The translations under genes were made by a program, and so were the position numbers. Positions 15,401-23,558 of a stretch of DNA of 64,000 bases are shown piece after piece; position 1 is the first letter of the stretch, and the number at the start of each line of letters is the position of its first letter. Source of the stretch: Oreocharis arfaki (Eukaryota > Chordata > Aves > Passeriformes > Paramythiidae); the NCBI GenBank assembly GCA_013398015.1, contig VZRR01012719.1, positions 62,001 through 126,000 on the forward strand, in the 5' to 3' direction. The notes beneath the pieces are model-generated. The model made no database searches. It saw only the letters and a list, made by a program, of their open reading frames with translations, and was not told where the DNA came from.

Positions 15401-16340
15401 TGCAGCACTGATGAGATTTTGCCAAAATCCACTGAATTCTGGGGTCTGATAGAAAACCAAAATGTTTACTTTCAGGTCAGAAATGTAACACGACTTTAAT
15501 ACACACACAGACACCCCCATAAGTATCTCAACCTTATTTATGCATCAATTTCATTATCTGTGCTGCCAGCCATGAGCATTTTAATGAGAAAGTTCTTGAA
15601 TGCAAGGATCCTCTTTAGCATCACCATTTCCATTCGTTTTCCATTCTATTTTCACCAGACTGGTGAGACATTTCACTTTCAGGGTGACTCAGAATGCCAA
15701 GTTCAGAAAAAAATATCTCCATAGTTACGCACCTCTCTCTCGCAATGAAGTGCCAGCTCTCCAGTGCCCAGCTTTCAAACTGTCAGTGCTGTAACGCAGC
15801 AAAAATGCCTTGCCTCAATCACCAGGATAGATTCGTTTCCAGTTGTTAGCCAACACCTAACACTTACAGCAACATTTTCCTCTCTGCAAGGATAGCTGAA
15901 AGACCCCATGGAAATAATCTAAAAATCCAGTTGGCGATGGAAAAGAAAATTCCGGGTAGAGATGAATCCAGTCTGTAATACCAAAAGGAAGGATTCAGCC
16001 TGAATTGGTCAAAACCAGAGAAATTCCAGAGGGTATATATTGGAAAATAGGAGATATATGGACCACATAAATATGCAAAAATAGAATCTATTCATACAAT
16101 CTCTCAGTATAAAATGTGACATTCACATTATTTAACTCTTACGTTTGCAGTAAGAAATTAGGAACAAGATATTAATTTAGAATTACACTATATTCTGTCA
16201 TGTAACACATGTACAGCAACGTTATGTAAGAGATCTCTACCTTTCTTTAGAAGACATTAGGAGACATCCATACAGGCCATACCATTAGCTAGAAATGCAC
16301 AGCTGGGCTTAGAGAGAAGCCCACAAGAGATTCTTGTTTG

Positions 16341-16346
16341 TTTATT
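16341..16346 (-). terminator. BBS12: Candidate BBS12 polyadenylation signal
   Basis: TTTATT on the plus strand reads AATAAA on the BBS12 strand, about 170 bases past the BBS12 stop codon. It is the first canonical signal I noticed downstream and would give a short 3' UTR. Later signals, for example near 15535, could be used instead. Confidence 0.45.
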
Positions 16347-16513
16347 TACTTCCCATTTCTAGAAATAAGAAATTACCTTGTGGCTGTCCCTCATTCGGAC
16401 TTCTGCTGTTACATTCTAAAGTCACAATCACATCTCACTGTTAGCTTTATAAAGACAAGTAGGTTGAACCCAGCTTCTCCCACTGACTCATGGACTTACA
16501 AATCCTGAAAGTC

Positions 16514-18643
16514 CTATAAAAACATAAATTCACTTGACACAGGTGAGTCCACGAGCTGATTCCTTCTGGGGCCTATGATAATTTCAGTGTCTGTTTGAAG
16601 CACCAGCAGCACCAGGTCCAGAGCTCTCCTCCACGCCTCTGTCTTGGCTGCAATGTTATCACAAACCTTTAAATCAGTGACCTGGTCAGGGAAGGGATCA
16701 GAGCCACCTCTGAGCACTCCACCTCTCCTAAACTCTTCCAAAATATAAGCTGAAGGAGAGCCAGAGGCTGCTGCTTTCTGGAGGTGATGATCCACTGCAG
16801 CACACGCTTCCAGCTCCGACGTGGCCTTTGCAGTGTTACACAGGAGCACGGAGAGGTACCGCTTCCAGCCACTTGCCAGTGCCTGGAGCACAATGGATTT
16901 ATACTCTGCCAGCCAGAGACTGGGAAACTCTCCCACAGCTTTGTCATTTCCCGGTCGCTTGAGCTGCTCTGTGAGCACCTGGATGTGACTGAGGCACAAG
17001 AGCTCCACTGCACCACCCCCAGGAAAAACCTTCCCGTCCTTTAGAGCGTGATGGAGTCGATACAGCAAAGTCCAGAACTGGTCTTCAAGGAGCTGCACCT
17101 TGGAAGGCAGGGCAGTGGTGAGCACGGCCGTGAGCAGGGGGATGCCTCCCGCGCTGATCCGCGCCGGCACCAGCTCTCCCAGATCCATCGCGCGCCCATC
17201 GCTGGCCTTCCACAGCTCCGCCCAGGCCCCGTTCCCAACACAGGAAGCGTTCAGCTGGCTCAGGTACGTCACTGCCTGGGCACCAGTGACCGCCCCAAAG
17301 GCACGCAGCACATCCTGAGCCACACAACCAATTACCAATATCCTGCTGGCGATGCACCTTTCCATGAAGTTCTCGCACACGTTTCCTTTGACCAAAACCA
17401 GGTTTACTTCAAAGGTCATCAGAATATCTGACATTCTGCTTAGCCACACGTCTCCTGCTCTGCCTCCTTGTGGATTGGGATGCTCCAATATGGTCCTTAC
17501 ATTACGTGGTCTGTTAAAACCTAAGTGGCGATACTGCTCCGTGAGGTCACCATCCATCAGCAGAATCCGAAGGGGTTTGTCTGCAAAGTGTTTGATGACT
17601 GTGGCTTGCTCTGGCGACACTAATGTGACAAAGCCTGGGGCGACACAGGAGTAGCTCTCAGGCAGGCCTAGCACACAGCACGTCACAATCTCTCTGATGC
17701 TAATCTGGGAAGAGCCACTGCATTCCGCTCTCTCTTGCTGATAAGCAGCAATGCTTTGTAGCAGTTTCACACCGGTCTGGTTCCCGTGGCTCAGAGCCAT
17801 TGCCAAATGTCCTAAACCGCAACAACTACATGGATCTGCTGATGGTCCTGAGAGGTATCCCTGAAAATTACGTTGCTGATTTGAAAAATGGCTTTTCACT
17901 AGGGTGCTGAAGTGTCTGCTGTGGGTTAACTTCCGTGTGATACAGCTGGATGCAATTACACCACTTCCAGACAGCACAGATGAACTTTTGTCACCCGCTG
18001 CTTTGACAAGAGAAGCCACTGAACCAAAGCCAGCCAAGGGTGAATCCAGGCACTTGTTAAAATGACAATCATCTCCTTGATGGGAACTAGAATTTAATGG
18101 AATTACTTCTTCTGGTGCAGAAATATCTCTCTGAAAACACAGCAAATTCCAAGGATTTGTAAGACTGTCACATCCAACTTGGCCAGTTTTGCTTTCAAAA
18201 GCCTTTGGCCTAACTCTGCTAGAACACAGCTCTTTCTTTACATCATGTAATGGTATTTGAAGACACTGGACTCTCTCACAGCAAGAGTTCAACCCCTCAG
18301 ACATCACAGACACTATTGCTGGAACAGGAACGTTCTGCTGGAGGCACTCCACCACAGCATTGCTCCACGCTCCAACCAGGAACAACAGGGTACTCATCCC
18401 AGTCTTAAACTCCTTGTTCTGAGCCTGAATGGTTTCATTAAGAAGCTGTCCAGCAGCACTTGTCAAATCCAAACTTTCAATCAGTCTAACAGCAGAACAA
18501 ATCAATGTGCTCTGGTTGGTGCTTTCATCCACAATGAATTTATGTGACTTCATAGGCCCCAGGAATGTTCTCCCAGTGGATGCTAAGGATGAGAGCTGCT
18601 GGAGTCCAATATGTCTCCTGGCATTCACATCCCTGAAAGCCAT
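16514..18643 (-). CDS. BBS12: Bardet-Biedl syndrome 12 protein, chaperonin-like
   Basis: BBS12 is a vertebrate type II chaperonin-related protein. With MKKS (BBS6), BBS10 and CCT subunits it helps assemble the BBSome, the cargo complex of primary cilia, and acts at the centrosome/basal body. The frame is a single uninterrupted coding exon of 709 codons, against about 710 residues in human. The N-terminus carries the family signature GLQQLSSLASTGRTFLGP just after the start. Around residues 80-90, FKTGMSTLLFLVGAW stands where active chaperonins have the GDGTTT nucleotide loop, so the ATP site is degenerate, as is usual in this family. Near residue 541, FPGGGAVELL matches the equatorial-domain glycine motif of CCT proteins. 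I chose the ATG at 18641-18643 (MAFRDVNARRH) because it aligns with human MACRVVNKRRH. The frame stays open upstream only through a TTG and across a splice acceptor. It ends EFMFL-TAG with no frameshift. It is divergent to the centrin gene and probably shares its CpG island. Confidence 0.97.
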   Translation of the reverse strand: MAFRDVNARRHIGLQQLSSLASTGRTFLGPMKSHKFIVDESTNQSTLICSAVRLIESLDLTSAAGQLLNETIQAQNKEFKTGMSTLLFLVGAWSNAVVECLQQNVPVPAIVSVMSEGLNSCCERVQCLQIPLHDVKKELCSSRVRPKAFESKTGQVGCDSLTNPWNLLCFQRDISAPEEVIPLNSSSHQGDDCHFNKCLDSPLAGFGSVASLVKAAGDKSSSVLSGSGVIASSCITRKLTHSRHFSTLVKSHFSNQQRNFQGYLSGPSADPCSCCGLGHLAMALSHGNQTGVKLLQSIAAYQQERAECSGSSQISIREIVTCCVLGLPESYSCVAPGFVTLVSPEQATVIKHFADKPLRILLMDGDLTEQYRHLGFNRPRNVRTILEHPNPQGGRAGDVWLSRMSDILMTFEVNLVLVKGNVCENFMERCIASRILVIGCVAQDVLRAFGAVTGAQAVTYLSQLNASCVGNGAWAELWKASDGRAMDLGELVPARISAGGIPLLTAVLTTALPSKVQLLEDQFWTLLYRLHHALKDGKVFPGGGAVELLCLSHIQVLTEQLKRPGNDKAVGEFPSLWLAEYKSIVLQALASGWKRYLSVLLCNTAKATSELEACAAVDHHLQKAAASGSPSAYILEEFRRGGVLRGGSDPFPDQVTDLKVCDNIAAKTEAWRRALDLVLLVLQTDTEIIIGPRRNQLVDSPVSSEFMFL

Positions 18644-18659
18644 GGGCAGTGGGCAGCAT
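18540..18659 (-). other. Overlapping upstream ORF at the BBS12 exon start
   Basis: If the acceptor at 18660-18661 is used, the exon opens directly with an ATG sixteen bases before the BBS12 start, in another frame. That frame runs 39 codons to a TAA and overlaps the start of BBS12. The BBS12 ATG has G at +4 but C at -3, so it is only moderate in context. The uORF could lower BBS12 translation or be skipped; nothing suggests that its peptide is functional. Confidence 0.4.
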
Positions 18660-18661
18660 CT
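18660..18661 (-). other. BBS12: Probable splice acceptor before the BBS12 coding exon
   Basis: On the minus strand the sequence reads TTTGTGCTCTGTTCACAG, a fair pyrimidine-rich acceptor, sixteen bases before the BBS12 ATG. In other vertebrates BBS12 has a non-coding first exon followed by one coding exon, which fits. A matching donor candidate on the minus strand is CCG|GTGAGA at 19989-19991 in the CpG island, giving an intron of about 1.3 kb. The acceptor is reasonably likely; the donor is a guess. Confidence 0.5.
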
Positions 18662-19379
18662 GTGAACAGAGCACAAATTACTGCCCCATCCTCACAGCAC
18701 ACCAGAGCACGAATCACCAGAAACTTATTTTAGCCGTCTAACCCTTACACAGCTGTCCTCTTCATCCTGTGCATTTATTAGGACCCATCAATGCACACAG
18801 ATGCTGAAATGGTGTGTTCCTGAAATACCATGGAATTGTTTCTGGCTGGTTGATAGTGAAGAGCTGTTAACTCCCATGGTTTTTTACACTTCCCGCAGTA
18901 CAGGCTGTGTGGAACTACCACCTCCCTCCTGTCCTGCTATCTGGAATTTCAGTTATTTGCCTTACTTAGGACAAAAGTTCACTAGAGCAGAATGGACAAA
19001 TTACATGCAAAACTCAAGAGCTTCTGTGCAGATCCTTCTTGGTAACAACAGTCATGCCACTGACTTTAACCTTCAAGTCTGGAAAAGTATATTTTATTCC
19101 AATTCTATTTAGTCCAATGAGCATGCATGAATACTTCATTAAGTGAAATAAAAGCAATGCCACTTCTTCATACCTCACACACTGCCAACACTTTAAAGTT
19201 TTGACCAACTATTTAACTTAACATACCAAAAAGAAATCTTCTTTCCATCAAAATCTCTTCCACACCATGGTCCCGTGGCAGACCACGTGGATTAAAACAA
19301 AGCTCCCTTTTTGAATAATAAAGTATACACACCAAGAATTGTAAACCCTGAGCCCTGTACCTCTTATGTTCAGATTCAA
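18662..19379. other. Probable BBS12 5' intron, unique sequence
   Basis: About 700 bases of AT-leaning DNA between the BBS12 coding exon and a CR1 fragment. I see no exon or repeat in it. It would be intronic if BBS12 transcription starts in the CpG island at about 20 kb. Confidence 0.45.
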
Positions 19380-19711
19380 ATCACAGAACCACAGAACAGT
19401 CTCGGTGGGAAAGGACCTTAAAGATCATCCAGTTTCAACCCCCCTGCCATGGGCAGGATCACCTTCCACCAGACCAGGCTGCTCAGAGCCACATCCAACG
19501 TGGCCCTGGCCACTTCCAGAGATGGAACATCCACAACTTCTCTGGGAAACCCGTTCCAGTCCCTCACCACCCTCACAATAAAGACTTTCTTCCTAATACA
19601 CAATATAAATCTACTCTCTGTCGGTTTGAACCCATCTCCCCTTGTCCTGTCACTATACACCCTTGTAAATAGTCTTGCCCCATCTTTCCTGTAAGTTCCC
19701 TTCAGGTACTG
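19380..19711 (-). mobile_element. 5'-truncated CR1 LINE fragment
   Basis: The plus strand shows the reverse complement of an avian CR1 3' region. It begins with TCACAGAACCACAGAACAG, then GGAAAGGACCTTAAAGATCATC, CCATGGGCAGGATCACCTTCC, CTGGGAAACCCGTTCCAGT and ACAATAAAGACTTTCTTCC, and fades at about TTCAGGTACTGGA. The element therefore lies on the minus strand with its 3' end at the low coordinate. It is truncated at about 330 bases and has no coding capacity. It sits between BBS12 and the shared CpG island, probably inside the BBS12 5' intron. Confidence 0.93.
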
Positions 19712-20241
19712 GAATTTTATTCACATCATTTATTCCAGCTCCCTAAAGGCCCCTTTGCGTAGCTATTCCAAATCCAAAAAGCTCTTTTTTTTTTTCCATC
19801 CCACACACCGAAAGTCCACTTAAATATTATGTCGTAGTATCGCTAGGGAGAAGAAGCGCTTCCCGGCCCGCCGGCCCCACACGCCCGGGGGGAAGCCGCT
19901 TGAAGCGGACACACCGGAACTGCGCTGGCGGCGGCCTGGCCGCTTCCTGCGGGCCGGAGGGTGCCTGGCGGGCCGGTGCGGGTGTCTCACCGGAGAGGCC
20001 GCGCTCCCGGCGCTCCCGCCGCTTCCCTGGACGCGGAGTTGCCTGGACACGGCCGCCGCTCCCTCAGGCGCCCCGCGAGCGGGCCCGCCCACGCGCTCCC
20101 CTCAGCTGTCCCTCACGGGCACGCCGCGCCGCCATTGGCCCGAGCCGTGAGGGGGGCGGGTTCCCGCTCTCGTTCCGCCCGCTCATTGGCCGGTTGGGCG
20201 GCGCGTGTCGGTTGCGCGCGGCTGTGCGGAGCTCCCGTCCC

Positions 20242-20256
20242 GTGCGGTGCGGTGCG
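20242..20256. repeat. GTGCG pentamer, three copies
   Basis: Three perfect GTGCG units in tandem lie just upstream of the centrin start codon, in the predicted 5' UTR or core promoter. This is a short GC-rich slippage repeat. Confidence 0.7.
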
Positions 20257-20291
20257 GTCCCGTCCCATTCCGGAGCGGCATTCCCGGCCGG

Positions 20292-20294
20292 ATG
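20292..20294 (+). CDS. CETN4: Centrin coding exon 1: start codon only
   Basis: The sequence CGGATG|GTGAGC puts a strong donor directly after an ATG in the CpG island. The next exon opens at 21828 with GCA TCC AAC TAT (ASNY). Joined, this gives MASNY, matching MASNF at the start of human centrin-2. The first coding exon therefore carries only the initiator codon, in phase 0. The boundary is read directly; use of this exon is inferred from the perfect fit. Confidence 0.85.
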
Positions 20295-23200
20295 GTGAGC
20301 GCGCCCTCCCCGCCGCGAGCTCCCTTCCCACCGCCGCCTCCCCCGAGCCCCTCCGGCCCCTCCCGCCGACAGCAGGAGTTGTGCAAATCCCCTTCAGGTT
20401 CCACCCCTGCCCAGGCCGTCGCTGCTGCCCGGTTACCTCGCACAACGCACCCCGTAGAAGCCCCCCCCTCCAACGGGAAAAACACTCCCAGGAAAACAGC
20501 GGGATTCGCAAAATACGTCACCTGCTCTCGGCAAGCCGGAGGGAACATGCCTGGTTCCTCTTGGCACAGCTCGCAGACCTCCGCATCGTTCGGGCCCCCG
20601 CAGCGTTGTTGCAATGGCACCGGCCAGGCCCGGAGGTGGAACCTGAAAGGGATTTGCACAACTCAGATGTGAAGTAAACGGAACAATAAGTCTCCATAGT
20701 CAGGAAAAGGTCTCGTGCGTCTTCTTCCTAGAGCAAAAGTAAAGGTTTCATGCCTGTGTTAATAGCAGAGGAAAGTCAGGGGTGAACCGGACAAATGGCA
20801 TTGCAGTCCAAGCTGGGAGGGGCAAACCAGGTTGAAAAATGAAAATTCATTTCCAAATACGAGACAATGGCATCTTCTGTGTTGCACACTGGGTATTTAA
20901 AAGAGAAATCCCAGCCCAAAAAAAAGGTAACAATTCAGCAGAGGCAAGAGGCTGGTCCGCAGTAGCTAGGTAACAAATCCCTTGCTTTGTGTTTATTTAC
21001 TTTTGTAAAGCCTAGCCAGTTGAAGCTCGAGGTGGCAGGGACTGCCTTTCCTTCCACGACTCCGTGCAGATTCAAGACTGCAGGACTAAAATCTGTCTGC
21101 TGCTGATTTAAAAACAAAGCTATACTTGAGAAAAGCATCCTTCCTGCTTTATAGGTGGCGGGGGGAACCCTCTGTACTGTAGTGGCTTACTCCAGAGGCA
21201 GGAAAGGTCTCGGAAGTGTCCTGGATAATGATCACCAGCTCAGCACAAACAGATTAGTTTTTACAGGACAGACTGTGTGTTGATCTCACTGCTGTGGCAC
21301 ATTGCTACCTGGTTCCACATCTCTTCAATGCACAGGCAGCCTGGAGCTACACAGCTCCTTTTAAACTTTGCTCCTCCCTCCTTGGCTGATTTTGAGTCTC
21401 ATTTAGAGCCAAGACCCCAGGCAACCAGTCTTTTTAGCTGTGAAGATGTTGAACTCGTATTTCTCAGGTAAACCTGCAGGAAAGGCAACTGGCAGAAGGT
21501 GCAGAGGGTCGTGGTCACCTCAGTGGAGTGTTCATTTTGAGGCTGCCCACCTGTTTTCCTGGCATTACTCCTTTAATGGGTGATCTTTCTGTTTAAAACA
21601 GAAAACAGGAAGCCCATATGCACATTCCCCAGGAACAAAGTCTTGGCTTGTTTTCTTTCTAGAATAACCTAAGAAAAGGAGCATAGAGACCCGGTGTCTA
21701 CCACTTGCAGCAACGAATGTCTCTCACCTCTGCTACAGCTTTAATGTTGTCATTTATAATTTAGTGTATTTTGAATTCTCCCTGGAATGCGCTGTTTCTT
21801 ATCTGTTCTCTCCCTCACTTTCTGAAGGCATCCAACTATAGAAAACCTGGCTTAGGTACAGCCCAGCGGAAGAAAAGTGGCTTGAAACCTGAACTTACAG
21901 AAGAGCAAAAGCAGGAGATCAGAGAAGCTTTTGATTTGTTTGACACTGATGGATCTGGAAGCATCGACATAAAAGAACTGAAGGTTTTCAAACTTTTTTT
22001 TTTTCACTCTGGGATGAAAATATCTTTGATCTCAAAATAGTAGCTGCTTCCTCTGTTTGTCCAACCCTATTTTAAAATAGTTTTTGGAGTACAAAGGAGT
22101 GTAATGGATTGCTGTAATGACTGAATTTGGGGTGCACTCTGCAGGTAATGGTTCACAGCAGACAGGCTTCTCTACTATGTGGATATATATATCTGACAGC
22201 TTTGAATAGCTGAGCATTAGAGAAACTAAACAGTTTCAGTTTTCATGACTGAGGTGCTTGGTCCTGCGGAGTGGACTTCTGTTGTTCTGGGATGAGCATC
22301 GGAATATTAAATATTTTCTTCACCTGAGAACTAAATGCAGATTTTGCACACATTCAGGAAAGTTACAGCTATATTTGCATATATGTAATCTAAAAACTAC
22401 CTGGTTTTTAATTTAAAAAAGGACAAAACGGGGATCAGAGTTGCATTTCAGTAACAATTCAGGCAGTGTGTGTGCACTTGCATACACACTCTAGTAAAGC
22501 AGGAAGATTATTCTCAGTTCTCACCCTGTGATTTTATGTGTCTGATCTCTTTGTAAGCATAAACCCTTTTCATTATCTCCTCTACCTTGATTTCTCACGT
22601 ACACACTCTGCTCAATTTCTGCATATGTAACCTGGAAGCATGAGTTACCTCTGCCTAATATAACTTAGGATTTCCACTAGACCATATAGGAAAAGTGACA
22701 TCTTAAGAATATTAAACCTTCACTGTTATTGTTCAGCAAGACGAAAGAAGCTGGTAGAGGACACCAAGGTGTTTTCATGGCAGTGAGTTGTCACTACAGT
22801 TCTGGACAAGGAAATGAAACAAGCTTTAGCTTAGCCCTCATACCAGAATTCTGGTGGCCTCCTAACAGAATTGGTTTTGCTATTTTGGCACAGGTTGCGA
22901 TGCGTGCCTTAGGCTTTGAGCCAAAGAAGGAAGAGATTAAGAAGATGATAGCAGACATTGACAAGGAAGGAAGTGGCACCATCGACTTTGAGGACTTTTT
23001 GGCTATGATGACGCAAAAAATGGTAGGAATTCTTAGTACAAATTCTTGTGACAGCGTAAGGAAAAGGAACATCTCAGTGTCAGGGGTTTTCTGATTAACA
23101 TATGCTTTACTCTTGGTTTAGAGCGAAAAGGATTCAAAAGAAGAAATCCTGAAAGCTTTCAGATTATTTGATGATGATGGCACAGGAAAAATTTCATTCA

Positions 23201-23558
23201 AAAACTTGAAAAGGGTTGCCAAGGAGCTGGGAGAGAATTTAACAGATGAAGAACTTCAGGTAAATTCTGATTTACCAGAGCTTTTCTAACAGGCACAGAC
23301 CAAGCCTGTAGCTCCTAGGGATTGGGTGGGAGGTCAGAAATATGAAAAGCAGTCAAATACACAGTTCTGTTTTCACATAAAGTGCCTCTGATTTATTGTT
23401 GTTTTAATGAGTGGAATATCTTGTGTTTAGAGTCCAGTGCCTGATCAAATGTACAATGTGTTTTGTAGGAAATGATTGATGAAGCTGATCGAGATGGAGA
23501 TGGGGAAGTAAGTGAGCAAGAATTTTTGAGAATCATGAAGAAAACTAGCTTGTACTAG
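20292..23558 (+). CDS. CETN4: Centrin, EF-hand calcium-binding protein of centrioles
   Basis: Spliced exons are 20292-20294, 21828-21983, 22894-23022, 23122-23259 and 23469-23558, all phase 0, giving 171 residues against 172 in human centrin-2. Centrins are calmodulin-like proteins of centrioles and basal bodies, used in centriole duplication and ciliary function, and centrin-2 also joins the XPC repair complex. Four EF-hand loops are visible: 40-51 (DTDGSGSIDIKE), 76-87 (DKEGSGTIDFED), 113-124 (DDDGTGKISFKN) and 149-160 (DRDGDGEVSEQE). The first and fourth have full calcium ligands; the second and third end in D or N instead of E. The C-terminus KKTSLY is the conserved centrin tail with its phosphorylatable serine. 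The name follows position beside BBS12 and IL21. The protein looks closer to centrin-1/2 than to rodent centrin-4, so an annotation may call it CETN1 or centrin-1-like. The human copy at this locus is a pseudogene; this one is intact. The exon 2 donor (AAG|GTTTTC) is weak. Confidence 0.93.
20376..20664. repeat. 289-bp structure with 43-44 bp inverted ends
   Basis: The left arm 20376-20418 begins GAGTTGTGCAAATCCC. The right arm 20621-20664 is its inverted copy. Over the outer 30 bases the arms differ at one position (C versus T); the inner 13-14 bases match more loosely (CCAGGCCG against CGGCCAGG). The 202-base spacer is not itself inverted. It lies at the downstream edge of the CpG island, in centrin intron 1. 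I see no clear target-site duplication, so it may be a small non-autonomous DNA transposon, an inverted duplication or a folded RNA element. Confidence 0.8.
20432..20446. promoter_or_regulatory. X-box-like (RFX) motif
   Basis: GTTACC, a three-base spacer TCG, then CACAAC differs at one position from the RFX X-box consensus RYYNYY-N(1-3)-RRNRAC. RFX factors drive many ciliary genes, and both flanking genes are ciliary/centrosomal. It lies about 140 bases inside centrin intron 1. A one-mismatch match can occur by chance. Confidence 0.3.

Larger units (their letters stand above)
1..16340. other. Gene-free interval left of BBS12 (FGF2-facing side)
   Basis: I find no recognisable exon, RNA gene or long transposon here. 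Open frames are short, mostly lack ATG starts and resemble nothing I know; the longest, about 207 codons on the minus strand at 14020-14643, overlaps other open frames and reads as chance. A GC-richer patch lies at about 1120-1430 and another at about 13900-14650. Short repeats and one AT-rich homeodomain-type motif patch are listed separately. By known vertebrate synteny the next gene to the left should be FGF2, which is not reached. Distal FGF2 or BBS12 enhancers could lie here, but the sequence alone does not show them. Confidence 0.7.
19845..20665. promoter_or_regulatory. CpG island, probable bidirectional BBS12/CETN4 promoter
   Basis: Base composition changes abruptly from AT-leaning flanks to a very GC- and CpG-rich block, densest at about 19850-20360. 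It lies between the divergent BBS12 and centrin genes. It holds two CCAAT boxes in reverse orientation (ATTGG at 20134-20138 and 20185-20189) and a GC box (GGGGCGGG, 20153-20160). There is no TATA box near the centrin start. Inverted CCAAT plus GC boxes without TATA is typical of bidirectional housekeeping promoters. The centrin start codon lies about 100 bases downstream of the second CCAAT box, so its transcripts probably begin at about 20220-20280. Confidence 0.8.

Noticed and set aside
1..16340. FGF2 expected beyond BBS12
   Set aside because: No FGF-like exon was found in either strand; the gene probably lies left of the window.
18644..18676. BBS12 frame extended 11 codons upstream
   Set aside because: The extension starts at TTG, not ATG, and crosses a probable splice acceptor. 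The ATG at 18641-18643 aligns with the human N-terminus.
20183..20677. Long overlapping frames within the CpG island
   Set aside because: Frames are open on both strands because GC-rich DNA has few stops. The plus-strand frames run through the centrin donor into intron 1.
21771..22040. Single-exon frame of 89 codons with an upstream in-frame start
   Set aside because: Only its middle (21828-21983) is centrin exon 2; the ends are intron sequence, as shown by the splice sites and the match to centrin.
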